Assembly (NCBI GenBank): GCA_027574665.1
Contig: CM050648.1
Coordinates: 36,776,200-36,840,199, forward strand
Source of the DNA: Rhynochetos jubatus
Lineage: Eukaryota > Chordata > Aves > Eurypygiformes > Rhynochetidae
DNA length: 64,000 nucleotides
Reading direction: 5' to 3'
Shown: positions 39,901-54,540 of the stretch, in pieces
Layout of the letters: each line of letters opens with the position of its first letter
Numbering within the stretch: position 1 is the stretch's first letter
The notes under the pieces: generated by a model
Told to the model about the DNA's origin: nothing
Seen by the model: only the letters and a program-made list of their open reading frames with translations
Databases searched by the model: none
Translations under genes and position numbers: made by a program

Positions 39901-41493
39901 CAGACTGAATCTTGGAGGCTAAGTGAATGTAGTTAGATAGCTTATGGTCAATTAAGTTTTTAAAATTCCGTATTGTGTTGAATATGGTAGTTACTACTAT
40001 CAGTTTTATCAAGGGAGGTCTAAAGGAACTGCATGTTTCAGAGCATACTGCACTCAAGAACAGCTTGTACACCTATGGAAATGCAACCAGTTAGGACATA
40101 AATCAGAGATCAAGTTTTACCAGACCCCTCACGAATGACAACTGCAGCAACACCAGGGGAGGCAAGTGCCACCTGAGTGGCAGATGCCCGTGGGGTACTC
40201 AGGTCCCTGCTGTGCCACAGAAACCTTGTGACCACAGCCTGGCCTGCTGGTCCTGTGGTTCCCACTAGATGTTCCTGGCAGTTTCAGCTTGGAGAGAGGG
40301 CTCGTGGATTTTCAGTCTAGTTTGGCAGTGGCTACATATCTAACAGCTACTGTGACTTGAACCTGTCAAAAAAACCTGAATGACAGTATCTTTGTTGTCA
40401 GAAACAAAACCTGTCTGAAATATCTTCATTTGTAGATATCATAATTTTTAGTTCTTGCTCTATTAGGAGGAAAAACTTTTTCCAAAGAACTCCCCTCATT
40501 GTGCTCATAGCTTTGTCTTCTGCCCTGACTTCTGCCCAGGGGCTGTTGCAGCTGAAGCACCACAGCTGTACCTCTCTCTAAAGAGGATACAGCTCCCAAG
40601 CCTTTCACACCAGTATTACTAAAAGCATAAACAGTCCAGAGTCTTTTAGAAAAATCACACTGACAGTGGTAAGTTCTCTGCCTCGCTCTCTGAACGACTT
40701 GAAAGAAGGATCAGGTAATTTCATTTCTCCCTCCACCTTATACATACAGTCTTTACATTCCAGTTCTGTGTTACTTTTCACAGAGTTGCCCCAGGAAGCT
40801 CAGCTTCCACCGTATGACAAATAGCATGCATAATATAGGATTGCCATGCCATACCTATTAACTAAAGATGAAGATGGAAAATATTGATTACAAAGAACAA
40901 CAAACTGCAAACTATACCCTAGGATATCCCTCATTACTTTCTAAAGAACTCTGACACACATTTTCACAGACAAAAAGGGGTTTTTGTTTGACCTTTTAGA
41001 AATGGTTACCCCATCCAAGATGTTGCAGATGTTGCACTGCATGCAAGTTAACAGACTTGGCTTAGTCAGAACTCTCATGAACAAAGTGGGCTTTTCCTGC
41101 AAAATAATCTATTCCCAAGGTAAAGGTCCATCCCAGCTGTTTCCAAAGACTACGTAACAGTAGGTGAAGCATCCATACTTCCTTATTGTATGTCTCAGTG
41201 AAATGTGAAAACAAAAAACTGAGGTGCATTATTAAGCTGTCAGACTGCAGATAACACAGTTCAATTACTGTTTAATTATGGTATTTACTGTAATTACAGC
41301 AAAATTCATTACATCTCCAAACAAAACAATAACTGTACTGTTTCTCTTCAATGAAGGAAAAGGGAAGTTTAAAAGTTTTAATCTTTTTTCATCAGCACGT
41401 GAGATAGATCATTTTCATCTTCGTCTAAAACACTGTCTGAGCCAGCAGGGTGAGAACTGCTGGACTTTTAGGATCCCTTGGTACCATACATAC
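36991..41493 (-). other. 4.5-kb intron, unique sequence
   Basis: Intron between the coiled-coil exon and the large exon. No recognisable repeat family. Contains A- and T-rich tracts (for example near 38820) and the palindromic ATAATTATTT region near 38350. Confidence 0.65.
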
Positions 41494-41608
41494 CAGCTAG
41501 GTGTTTTTCCATGGTCTGAAGTTCTTTTGCTGCTAAGGAATCCTTTAAGAGTTTCTGCCTTGGGGAACCTCCAGGTCTGACACCCATGGCATCCAGGGTC
41601 CAAACTGT
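41494..41608 (-). CDS. coding exon (phase 0 to 1), start of coiled coil, residues 118-155
   Basis: This 115-base exon lies between the acceptor TAAGTCTCAG and the donor GTATGT. It starts TVWTLDAMGVRPGGSPRQ and continues into a charged helical run, KLLKDSLAAKELQTMEKHLA. The heptad-like spacing of Leu, Met and Ala suggests a short coiled coil that carries on into the next exon. An Asp codon is split across the junction. Confidence 0.9.
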
Positions 41609-43698
41609 CTGAGACTTACACAGATAAAAAGAAAAGATTAAGCACTTTTAATCTAGTTTCCCATTTACACATAAAACAAAAAGAAAAAAAGTGGTATCCT
41701 CCTTTAGAACACTGAATCTAGTCCTCTTTATGTAGAATATATAACGTTTTTTGCGAAACATTACAAAATATCATGTCTTACCTTAAATAACGTAAATAGT
41801 AGGCATTACTTAAAATCAACAGTTCTGAAGTAATTCAAATATATACCTTCACACAAGTTCTTGTTCCACGCCAAGACATCATGAACAGGACAAATTCTTC
41901 AATGATTTACATTTTGTGCAGTTCCGGTTACTTAGTGGGGGTTGCACTTTAAATCACTGTAACATTTGGCACCGTATCTCTGCAAAGCAGCACTTCTGGG
42001 AATATCACAGAATTTCCTAATCAAAATTGCCCATGCTGTTTTATCACTGCAAGAAGTATTCCTTTCAGGAACAGCAACTAAATCATCAGGGCAACAGAGC
42101 AGTTTGGAAGGGATGCCAGCAAACAGACCACCTCCCCAGTCACCTCACTACTGAACGCTGTGGTATTCAGAATTAGCTGCATTTTCTGGAACCCACTCAA
42201 AACAGTTTCAAGAAATGACTTAAAAATATGCTATGAGGTAAATTTGGTAGGTTTTTTAATGCTTATTTGAAATACATAAAAATATAAGACTGAGTGTGCA
42301 AGACTTGGTCATAAAAACAACAAACAAAACCATTAATTAAGCATTCTTAACAGCCTATCTGAAATAAATTTTACATTATTACCCCAACGAAAGATTTCAT
42401 CTTGAATCTAGGGGATTTTGTCTATTTTCCAGGTTTCCTAAAGAAGCAAGGCTTATGCCATGGTCTCATTGTCCTTCCTCTCTTACTATTCTTGTTAATC
42501 TTTCCATAAGTGTCAAACAAATTTAGAGAGGGGGCATGGTCCCAAAGAAATTAAGCTGATTTAATTTCACGGAGAAGAATGATGGAGCAGAGGAAGGAGA
42601 CCCAAGCTGGTGATGCCATTCATGGAAGGCATACAGGGCTCTGCAGCTACAGTTTGGTGGTCTGGAACTGTATCGCCACCAGACACGTGGGATGCTGCAG
42701 AGAGCTGCAGCACATGATGGCACTCTTGTGGCTGGACTCTCATGTCATAGAGGAAAGTGTACTGTGGTTCATCGGATGACAATGAAAATACAGGTTTGGT
42801 ATCATCTCTCTTCACAAAACATTTGCTGTAACCATAAACATTGAATCAAAAAATGTAGCTGCCTTCCCTTTTTGAAAAGCAAGTATGATTCTACAGAAGC
42901 AAAATGTTATATGGGATACACTTCACATCATTTTTAATCTGTTCCACACAAACACTGCCTCATATGTAACCGATCACTATGAACCATGTATCTTTAAAAT
43001 GTTAACAGATTCATATTTATAAAGCAGCTCCTATATAGTAATGCTGCACATGCATATATAAAAAAATCTAGTCATAATTACCAGCATACAAAATAGTTTG
43101 AAGCTGCAGCTAATTCTACAGTTTTAGAGCACTAATAACATTTTTTTGATTTGCCAATTGTTTTTTTACACTACTTCTGCTCTGGTTAAATTTGCCTGTA
43201 TTTAATCCCAGGTAAATACATAGGAACAGCTGAAGTAAACTGTAAGTTATTCACAAGTGGAACTGATCCTGCAATCACATTTATTTCAGACATATCACCT
43301 GATTCACCTGAGATTATGAGCATTTGTCACTTCAGTCCTCATTGTGAATCCCTCATCCAAATCATAACCTGTCTTGTTGAGGTCACCACAGAATTATAAT
43401 CTGTATTAAATTACTCACATCTCTAAATGTTTATTTCTAGTAGATATTTGTTACAGAATATCTGTCTCTAGATGGAAGAATATTTTATTCTGTGAGGAAT
43501 TCCTCTGAAACAGACAAAACTAAGAGATGGGAAGGGGGAACAGAGCCTGGAACAAAACACTAATATTTTAATTTTCAATTTGTTTTTAGATATACTCTTA
43601 GCCCCAGATTTTTATGGTGAAAAAAGGCCATTTTGCTATATATTTTATAGTGTTTATTTTTGTAAGGGGAAAAAACCAGCAGGACTTCAATAGTGACT

Positions 43699-43723
43699 GG
43701 GGGGGGGGGGGGGGGGGGGGGGG
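43699..43723. repeat. G homopolymer, 25 bases
   Basis: An uninterrupted run of 25 G on the plus strand, hence C in the transcribed direction of the gene. Length may be uncertain because long G runs are difficult to sequence and assemble. Confidence 0.9.
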
Positions 43724-46700
43724 AACACGACGGAAATCCCCACGGTTATAAAGGATTAATCCTTTTTGAATATACAATTTCATGCACAAATACAACTCTG
43801 ATGAAATACAGAATAAAAACTGGTCAGTGGTCTATGGTAATACTTGAAGACCAAACTGCTCTTCTAATATTCTTAACTCTGACTGTTAAAAGTTTATCAT
43901 AAGCAAATCATTACGCATTTTCATTAACTCCCTAACCTCCTAAAAACACAGACTTCCAAATATTAGCTTGGTGGGAGGGTTTCACTCCCCACGTTCTATT
44001 TTCTGGAAGGGAAACAGAGTTATCTTTCTTCTACAAACCTCTACCCTTTCTCCTTACATTCTGCCTTTTCCTCTACTGCACTTCTTTCCTTCATGGACAG
44101 CAATCATGGAAGACACACACAACTAAGGTGACTGACTGAGTAAAGGCAACTCTCTACTGCCTCTAGCAGAATCTAAGACAAATGGAGAAAAATGATTCTT
44201 TAATGGTAGTCATCATGATAGTGCTTTAGACGTTTATAAAAACATGAGTAATGTTTAAATTAAATCACTTGCAATTAGGAGACTCCAAATCACAAAGATT
44301 GTCAAACTTCAGCAATACCTTTGTAAAACCTTATTTGATATAGACATATAGATGTGCCTGTGTATAAGCACATGCAGGCACACAAAGGTAGGTGCACACA
44401 TGCATTTAATAAATATTTGTGTCTGCCTTCATCCTGTTAACACATGAAGACCTACACAGTTTGTGTTCAGTTCTGGATGCAGCACAGATGTATACATTCT
44501 TTCTAACAATAAATATTAATCTTGTACATGATTTAAAACAAACACCTTTACAGATATTAAGTCTCTACATATTATTATTATATGCTCAAACTCCCTTTCA
44601 GATACCTCATTAATTTCACAGTGTGTTGGAACTGTGTAACTTTGGACAATTTTTTTCCCCAAATTTTGTCACTTTTTCTGGGCAGTTTTCTGTTCTGTGT
44701 AGTATCATAAGCTTAGGGCATTTTGTCAGGCACTAGCTTCACTACAGACCAGACCAGTATTGCAATACTAGTTATGGAAGATGAGATACTGAATATTAGC
44801 AATTTAATTTCATAATAAAACATGCTTATAATAAATAGTGCCTTCCAACTAAACACTCACTTGATGGAAAATAATACCGATCTGGGAAAAAAGGTACAAG
44901 AATTTATTAAGACATTAAAACTGTACTGCAACCATTTTTTTGTTCCATCTCTCAAGGTAGGTATTTCAGGGCTATAACCAACATCATCTTTGGAGGCAGG
45001 CTCAGGCAATGTTTTTTTCCTACATATCTAAATAATACTGAACATAAAAGAAATATTTCTTAACATTGTGAGACTGTGAGTTCAGCTCAGTGAATAATGC
45101 ATAAACACAGATAGAGGTCCTCAGTGTCTCCAGCACACAATTTATGCAATAGCCTTATTCCTAAAAGATAAACACATGCTGAAAGTAAGGGATGCTACCA
45201 AGGAGGCTTTGGAAGCAAGTCAGTCCAAACGCAAGGACAAATGAATTTGTACAGCTCTAGCAGAATCCAGTGCTGCTCCTTCTCCCCACTGGACAAATGG
45301 CAGCAGTTCACTTAAGAAAGAGATTCAAGCTTGCAAGCCATTCATTTAAACCACTTCACCAAAACCTATCCTTTGTCTATCGTCCAGGAATTCCAGAGAT
45401 AAAACACTGATGTCAGCTACCTTGGACTTTAATAATAATGACAGTAGACTGAAAGTAGTTGAAAAATACAGTATATATATGTGAAGTGTGTGCATAGAAA
45501 TCCTTCCAATTTCTTCAGTATCTTTGAAAATACAACTGCCCTTGATCGTTCGCTAAGCTTTATAAATATTAGCACAAGATTTATACATGGCCTATTTAAA
45601 TTAACAAGACTAACAAGATCTAAATACGAGGATGTTCCTGAAAGATATGCTTGCCTTTATAACTTGTAGAAACAGCTCTGGGCCCTCTTATCACCTTCAA
45701 ACTTTGAAGGTGAGGCAACATCTCTTTGTGTCAGATATAAAAACTTTTAAGGCCAACCACATGTCCATTTCTTAAGTGGCTTCCTTTACATATCATCATA
45801 ATTTCTTCACATAAAATACATTAATTAATGCTTTTTTAACTTAGATCACTCTGCCAAATTACTGCTAAAATAAAAAATTACAAACAATAAAGACAAAGGT
45901 AATCTCTTTACTGGTTTCCTGAACTTCTGAAACAACCTGTAACTTACTGGGAATGGCACAGTGGAACAGAAATACAATTAAGGAGGTCACGAATAAGAAT
46001 AAGAAAGTTTTTCCAAGATCACTGTACGTGCTTCAATCTGCAGCACAATGTTAGTTCAACAGCATACATCAGTATGGCTTTTATCTCCCAAAAAACCCAG
46101 TGCAGATGTGCATGTCTTTATCTCATCCATCGAGCTGACTTGACGTGGGCTGTGTAATACCCACCGATACCTGGAGAGTTCTACAGAGGTGCAACATTTC
46201 AGAATAGCTAAGGCCAAGAGGAAAGCCTCCTAATTACCTACATCATCATCTGGAAATCAAGTGTTTGTTAGAAAACACATTACTCTCTCTTGCTGACCAT
46301 AAAAAGTGTTAATAAACAATGCAGCATTGTATTTCTACGTCATTTTGGCCTGCTTCAGTGTAAAACACCCAGGTACTCCCGTGCACATCCATGCGCACAC
46401 ACAATCTCTTTTCTGGAGTGGGAACAGTTCCCACCTGACAAGAGAAAGAGCTTCTTCATTTTTAAACATTATCTGAATTGCATTATCACAATGAAACGAG
46501 GAAAAGGTGGTGAAACCCAAATAATCAGTTCCTGGCAAGCTGTAAATACATGCAATGCCTTTTGACTGAACTACTTCTTCTACATAGGTTTGTTAATCAA
46601 GCGCAAATTTTATTGGCAATTTCAGGAGATAATACTGTGAGAAAGACAGCCGTGTTTAGCTTTCTATATATAACCTACCATTTCTTTGCTGAATAGCTTA

Positions 46701-47877
46701 AATATCTTAAATGCACACATTTGACAGAGATCTTCCAAATACAAAGAAAATCCCCTTTATTGAACAATTTGTTTGCAAGTGTCCCATTCTGACTAAGCAG
46801 CTGGCAAGGACAATTGTTATTCACACAGAGGAACTGTTTGTGCAAAAATTTGTCTGAAGATTCTTCACACAACGTGCGTTTTGTGTAAGAGTTCACCAAA
46901 TATTTAATCTTTCAGCTTCTGTAGTTTGTTCAAGGCCATAAGGTGAGCTAGTCAACACGCTTTTTCGGTACTGTAAAAATAATAAACCACCTCAGAGCTC
47001 TGTTGCATTATTGGCAGCCATCTCTAATCCCCACCTTCCACATTAGGGCCTGTTCTACTTGAAATGCCATGTAATTGAAATTACAAGCTTTGTGCTTCCC
47101 ATGGCAGGCAGCCAGCACATTTTACGCTAAACCTTACACTAAAAAAAAGGTAGTTTGAGTTAACTTACACATAGTTTTTCTGTTTACAGGCAAGAGAGAA
47201 GGAAGAAATATGTGGGCACCTGAAAATCACATTTGTTTCAATTTCTGAAATGTAACCAGATTCATTTTTTTTTCTAAGCTTCAGAGATGTTTTATTTATT
47301 GTTATGTGGACTAATATTTTTGAATTTTTCATGTCCAAGAAACCAAAATTTTAAACAGGTAAAACCAAGGCACTTACTGATTTTGTTTTAAATTCATTTT
47401 TTACATAGATTTTTTTTGAAGTTCAGAAAATTTTTACAATTTAAAACTACATTTAGAGCATTAAGTATTTTCAAATAAGAATATTCTCATTCCAGAAGAC
47501 ATCTACCCTTCTATGTGCTGCATGAAAGGTCTCCTTGGAAGCACTAACGACACGCTGCATGCAATGCCTGCCAGTGGGGCTGATGAACTGAAGCTGTGAG
47601 GGGCACGGGCCTTTCCAGAAGCCGTCTTTACCCTTGGGGGTCCAAACAGAGCGATGGGGCAGCCCCACCACACAACACTGGGGTCAGGAAGGCACCCAGG
47701 GGGGCTCAGGTTTTGCAATATGCAATATGATATCAGCAAAAAGAACACCAGCAGGTAAGAAGTGAAGCAATTTTTTCAGGTGCTTTCCAAAGTAACAGAG
47801 AATTTTAAAACACATAATTATTTTGCAGCTGTATGTACAAAATGCTTTTTCTGTTTTATAGCTTCTAGTATAAAGAT

Positions 47878-48159
47878 CTTCTCAGTGGTGTCCAGTGACA
47901 GGACTAGGGTCAATGGCCATAAACTGGAAAACAGAAGGTTCAGCCTGAACGTGAGGAAACCCTTCTTCCCTGTGAGGGTGCCAGAGCCCTGGGACAGGCT
48001 GCCCAGAGAGGTGGGGGAGTCTCCTTCTCTGGAGACTTTCAGAAGCCGCCTGGCCTTGTTCCTGTGTGATCTGCTCTAGGTGATCCTGCTCTGGCAGGGG
48101 AGTTGGACTAGATGATCTCTAGAGGTCCCTTCCAGCCTCTAACACTCTGTGAATCTGTG
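47878..48159 (+). mobile_element. CR1 LINE 3' fragment (first of a fused pair)
   Basis: It starts GTGTCCAGTGACAGGACTAG and includes an ORF2 C-terminal piece (47890-48079: SDRTRVNGHKL, VPEPWDRLPREVGESPSLET). It ends with the 3' block GATGATCTCTAGAGGTCCC and a CTGTGAATCTGTG tail. This tail type differs from the ATTCTATG tail of the other CR1 copies, so it is a distinct subfamily. Confidence 0.9.
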
Positions 48160-48243
48160 TGTCCCTGCCCACGGCAGGGGGGCTGGAACTAGATGGTCTT
48201 TAAGGTCCCTTCCAACCCAAACCATTCTATAATTTCTATGATT
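48158..48243 (+). mobile_element. CR1 LINE 3' end (second of a fused pair)
   Basis: About 86 bases that match the last part of the CR1 at 17110-17197, from GTGTCCCTGCCC through GGTCTTTAAGGTCCC to an ATTTCTATGAT tail. It begins exactly where the previous CR1 tail stops. Confidence 0.88.
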
Positions 48244-51200
48244 TATGGAATGTTTTTTACATAGGGGAGGTCTCAGCCAAAGAGGTTCAAGGTATGTAAT
48301 TCAAACTACTTGCTTAACTACTTGCAGGAAATATCACTTATTCTCCAAAACCTTGATATTATGATGTTCTACTATCTTGCATTATTAATTTAGCAAATAG
48401 TAATTAAACCCACACATTTGCAGGGTTTTTTTGGACTAGCTGTGGAAGAGTTGTACTAATATAATATCTGTTATTATTATTTTTACAGAAGATTTACTAT
48501 TTAACATTAAAATTCCAAAGTTTTAACTTTATGTGCCTAAATTTCTACATACTTACAGAAATCAACTTGGATTTGAAAACTTTTGTATCAGAAGACGCTA
48601 ATCTTGTATGTATAATATGTAAAAACGACCTTTATAATTCATACTACCTTGCAAGCACACTGCTGTTGTTCCTGATGTGGCAGTGGAACCTTAAAACGCT
48701 TATTTTAACGACTAACATGCTAAATGCTAAATAGTGACCATAATCCAGCAAATAATTTATATATTTAGTTAAATACTTAAGTTTAGGTGATTTAGAGCTG
48801 TAGAGTATATTCAAACTTGTACAAGTAATTAAGTTACTTCTCAGCATTGTTCACAGGGAGAATAGTGGAAAAGCTATGAAACTTTATAACAATTACAATT
48901 TAAATCATATATCACTGGAATATAGCTGTATGCAACACATACTGATAGCAAGAATGAAAAGCTTAATTTTTCCGTGTGCATGAAGCCTCTAGTCATTTTA
49001 CAAATTGAATTACCATTAAGGAATTTCTGCATTTATCACAGAAAATCCATGTGTGTATTCCTTCTAGGAAAGCAACTGAAAAGTTCCGAAGCAGTAGGGA
49101 AAACAGAAGAAAATTTATTTAAAACAAAACACCTTTATAAAACAATTCCTTAGAGTATGTTTCCCACAGTAAGAGCAAAACCCCAAGGGAAATTCATGCA
49201 GAAATGCCTTTTGCAGTTGGACAACTCTCTTTTTTTTTTTCCACAGTTTATGTTACATTTGGATTGGTATGCCTTACACGGATAATTTGCAAAGAAAAAT
49301 ACACCTTTTTATGTGCACATGCAAGGCGAGTGAATGTAAAGATTCACATAAAAAAACCCAGGAAGCATGAGTCCTGTTAGATCCAGGTGGTAAAAGAAGC
49401 AACTCACAGGGAAGGCAAGGGCTACTCAATGTGAATTGTCCAGTGCCTGTGCTCTCTTTTGTTCTGTTAGTCGCTGTAAATTTAGTAACTTCCCCTGATA
49501 CCTGACTTTTCCACTTCTGTCATAATTCCAGCCCACCTAATTTTTTCCTAGTATCACTTCGGTGTTTTCTTAAAGCTTGCTAGTCAAATATTTATAAAGC
49601 TCATTTACAAACACATAAAGTAAAATAGGACTCTGAGTTTACCACATTGCAAAAGTCTCAAGAAAAAGCTTTGCATTGTGCCTAGAACTTTCTGTTACGT
49701 TAAATATTTGTCTAAAATGAGCCCTGCAGTAAATTAGGATCTCTAACGACATTTTGAATGCTTGCTTCCACTTTGAATCCTTGCAAAACACTTGGGAAGA
49801 GTGCTGATTCCTGTAAGTACTTCAAACCGCTTTTTGCTAGCTCTGCTTGTTTATTCATTCAGTACGCCTTGTTTGGGATTGTGCAGCACTGAAAATGTAA
49901 ATTCTTGAGATTTCCAATATCAACTCTTTACGTGAAAAATCAAGCATAGCAAAAGGTTCTGTTAAGAGATGTTGCCTATCTCTTCTAAGTACTGGTGTGA
50001 AGGTTGCTTTAGTCTCCACATCAAGGATCTTATGTGTGAGTTCATAGATGGGACAAGAAAAAAGAATCCACACGGCTCTTTTCTAAAGATCCTTATGCAT
50101 GATTCTTGCAGCTGTATCCCACAGTTTTTCTCCAAAAGCTTCTGCTCTGAAGGCCGAAGCACTGTCAAAGAAAATTTGTCAAATATATATCAGTAGAAAG
50201 AAATTTATGATAATGATCCTTTTAACTGTTGACAGACCCAAATTACCCTATTGGAATGCAGTACCAGTATTAAACATGGCACACCTCGAACCAGATCAGG
50301 AATTTTTACATGTAATATTCACATTTGAGTGAATGCCATGAACTAATTTGTCCAATTTATGAGAAATGTCTGATCAGCATCATATTTAATCTATTTTTCC
50401 CTCATCTTGTATCTTATATAGTATCTCATATGTCATATAATATCTGAAAATAATTTCAAGTCACGAGAATACCTTTTGGTATCAACTCTGAAGTAATTTT
50501 ACAGGCATGTTGCTTACTGTTTTGAAGGATTTGTGGGAATCCATTTCAAGAATGCATTTATCTCCACAGCCTTCCTATGAGGAACCTCAGTTTTACCTCT
50601 ACATTTTATGTGTCAAGATTGTCAAAGAATAGGTCTCACAGCAAGCTATTAGAGGACCATGGAACAGACCTCTATTCCTTCAGAGCCCTGAAAGGTAACA
50701 ACAGTTGGATCATTTATTTTTCATTTTTGAGGAGACACCGTTGCAGACAATCGTAGAGTGGTGGACAGCTGAATCTTATTCTGAATAATAAGGCATTTTA
50801 AAGAGAGAAAAGTACACAAGAAAACCCCAAAGCAGATGAACTAACAGTTACTGGTTTATGGCTCCTTAGTAACCGAGGGAAAGGAATTTTCCAAGAGCTC
50901 AGGAAAGTGAAGGTATTTGCCTTTGCCCTAGGGAGATGTTGGGTGGGGGAGCAGAGCAATAGCTGCAACCACCCTGCTTGCGTTGTCTTTGCAGTACTGT
51001 CAATAAAACAGCCAGTGTGGCTTTCAGGGATTCATCCCAGGCAACTTTACTGCCTCTGGCAGTCTACTGCTCCAGGCAACCTTACCTGTGCCTACAACTG
51101 GCAGAGCATTAAATGATGTATTGAATGATTGCTTGTCCGTTGGTAAGCTTGCACACCCAAAGCATATACCTAAACATACTCGGTTGAAGGCAGTACATTT

Positions 51201-52574
51201 CTGTAGGATGATTCTGCTAATAAACATCATGATCTTCTGCTTTCCTGGTATCTTTACTTTTCTGTGTAAGTCAATTTATTTGTTGCTCTTTCCCTATGAT
51301 ATATGCCTGCAGAACAGATAAATCAAAGCTGGTAGCTGCGGGTCCAAATCAATGAAAAATGTGGATTCAGAAACTGCTGCAAAATTTATTATACCTCTCT
51401 CTTCACTGGTGTGAGTCAGAAAGGAGGCTTGAGAAAGACACCCAAAGCAATGGCAACCAAAGTTCTGCTCCTTACTCCTTTTGCCCAGTATCCACAAATG
51501 ATCTTTGAGGTTCCTGCACTCCAAATTCTCAAGGAGCTTTAGGAATTGATCTGGAACTCTGTATCTGCCAACTGCTTTGATAACTCTGGTTGGAAATACT
51601 ATATGTTCAGTATTATTTAGCTTTATTAGCAGTACTTAAACAGCTGCCTGAAAGACTGCAGGATCAGTGTGCATTGTCATTTTTCTTTTTTTCTTTAATA
51701 CTGTCCTTTTTTCCTTAGCTAACAAATACTGAGCAATCCTTTTCACTTACTTTATCAATACTGAAGTGTGTGATAAACCAGTATTGCTACGGTTGAACAG
51801 GAATTAATGTGTCCTCTTACAGCTGTCTAAAATTTTGCAAAAAACAAACAACAATTGTCAAGTTATTTGCCTCAGGAAAAAAGCAATCCCTCTTTAACCT
51901 ATGTTCAAATTTCTGATGCAATATAACCAGTGCCAAAATTCTGATTATATAATTTTTCAGAAATTATTTTATTGCTGGTTATATTTTCTGCAAACTTTAA
52001 ATCCGCAAAGATTTTATTAAATTTCAAAATAAAAGAACTGATGAAAAAATTACCAAACATAATATTGAATTATTTTACAAATATAAAAATTAGCAACAGA
52101 TTTTAAGTTGACATCTCTTGCTTATTAGTTACCAAGCAAATGTAACCAAAAAGCTAAATGATAGATGAGATATTATACTGTCATATTTCATAATGAATCC
52201 TAGAGCCTGAATTATTTTGTACTTTTAATTTTGTGAAATGGAGTATTTTCTGGTAGAGAGAAAAGTGTCTAATATTTAAGAACATACAGGCATGGTATAA
52301 AATGACTGTACTGTCAATGAGAGCTATACATCTAAGTCCAACAACATATGTTTTTCTATGAGAATATAATAATTTATTTCAAAATATCACCCTTCCTAGA
52401 ACAAAAAAAATAAAGCAGCCAGAGAACTGAAAGTTCAGAAAGGTTAGGTATATTAAGTTTTCTTCTCTCAAGGATGACAGTGCTGGCAAGCACAACTTTC
52501 ATCTTTGTACAAAATCTAATTTTTATCCAACTATTTTTTAAAATTACAGGATTATCCATAGTGAAGCTACTTAC

Positions 52575-52648
52575 AGATCCTGCCACTTGAGAGGCACTAT
52601 GAAATTCATCAATATCTTCTGTAAGTGTTTCAACCCCGGGTACTTGAG
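52575..52648 (-). CDS. coding exon (phase 1 to 0), residues 93-117
   Basis: This 74-base exon has the acceptor TTTGGAACAG behind the pyrimidine-rich CTTCTCTTCTACTTC, and a perfect GTAAGT donor. It reads QVPGVETLTEDIDEFHSASQ and ends VAGS. It continues the acidic linker. Introns of about 5 kb (upstream) and 11 kb (downstream) surround it. Confidence 0.87.
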
Positions 52649-54540
52649 CTGTTCCAAAGAAGTAGAAGAGAAGTAAATCACTGTAATTAAGTAAGCATTA
52701 GTCACTTTGAAAATAAAATGCCTATAAATTAACTACTGAGAAGGTAAACGCACTGCTTTTCAGTTACACTTCAATGGATATTAGTTTATGTCTGATTTTA
52801 ATTTGTATCTGATTTTAAATTATAAGCTTAATGTCATGTGGAACACTGACTCTAACACAATTATAGAGTGATCACCAAGCTTCCCTCAGCTGCCAAGGTG
52901 TCTCATAGGTTATTTATTATTTTTTTACTATTAAAACTAAATAGTCTTTGTGCTTTACACAAATTGAGTAGTGGGTCTTCAGCTTTACTAAAACCAATAA
53001 AATTAAATGCTATTAATTCTGTTAAACTAACTAGAAACTCCTTTAAGTAGGAAATTCTGGTCACTTTAGGCAATGTTTAAAAACCACACAAGGTATAATT
53101 TTTGCCCATACTGCCACATTTGTAAAACAACATGACTTGTTGAGAAGTCTAGGTTGCGCCTTTGCCACATACGTAACAACTTAAACCAGAATTTATGTAC
53201 CTATGTCAGAGAAAGCAACTTCCAGGTAACATGCTATGCAGTGTCACTCTTTGCTTGACAGTCTGCCAGGCACTTAGATGCTGTTCACAAGCAGCCTAAG
53301 AAAACAAGATGCCCGTATCTTCCCTAGGTTCTGCTGTTATTCAGACACTTAGCAGGGAGGTCCTTATGTTTCCAGAGTGCTCCGACCTGTTAAACACCTC
53401 AGACTATACTCACTATAAAGACAGAAGGGTGCTGAAGTATGGCAACTGTGGTTACTGCCTTCACTGCAAACACGAATGAAAGTGGAGGAAGAAGAGGTAA
53501 TGGATGATCGAAAGATGTGGTCAGAGAACTGTGCAGGAATTGGGAGACAATCCCACATTTTTACCGCTGCCGTATCTGGTTGTCAACCCTAATTCCCACA
53601 TATTTGCATCCTTATTAATTTTTTCCCTGGTCATGCAGTTCCATTTGGGATAGCACTGTATGTGTTTCATATGTTCCTACTTCTATTGAACATCCCCAAT
53701 TTCAAACTTTTCCTTTACATCCAAATGCCTGTTTTGAACTTTCTACTGTATTGGTACTTTAAAGGAAAAAAAAAAAACCAAAACCAAAACCCCAAATATG
53801 TAGAAGCTACACATCCTAGTCTTTTCAAGTTTCTTCAAGTTTAAACTTTCTAGTTCTTACTGGATAGAAAAAGGAACTGGCTAACTGCAAATAACAAAAA
53901 CCTGTAACTCCTGCTTGATAGGGAATGGACTACTCATGTAACACTTGCTTAGTAAAATCTATGTAGCAAACAAGGTATTATGCATCACAGCATAATCTGT
54001 AGCTCTAAACACAACAGAACAGGAAATACCACATGTACACACTGTGGCATAGTACCATATAACCTGTCACCTTCAGTCCAACTATATTACTCCAGGTAGA
54101 GCCACAAAAAAACCCCAAGTCTTTGCCCATACCTCAGAAATATGTGGGCTTGCATGCTCCACTGCTAAGTAATTCACTTTACGAAGAGCTTTTCTCAGAC
54201 AAATTGAAGGGTGGTTTAGCAGTTTAGACATACTATGCTTTTCATTTATCCAATATTAAGAGTTTACTCGCTAATAAATTACTGTACGTTAAGCTTCCTT
54301 CCACAAGAACGCACTGACTGCACAGATTTTATTTGCAACAATGTCTTATTTTCCTGCCTTATATCATGGCTTTTACTCAGAGGGTAAGCTACTTTTCAGC
54401 AAGAGACTGAAACAAGTGAAACAAGGTCCTACGGTACTTACAGGCAACTGGGATTCAATGAACACTTAGGCTTTAGTGGTATTATTTTTAATATCCAAAT
54501 TTTAACAAAAAATACACATTAGTAGATGACCTATACAATC

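Larger units (their letters stand above)
41609..52574 (-). other. 11-kb intron with a fused CR1 pair and a G tract
   Basis: The largest intron in the window. It contains the G run at 43699-43723 and the CR1 pair at 47878-48243. Nothing else recognisable; additional small exons cannot be excluded, but the phases on either side already match. Confidence 0.65.
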
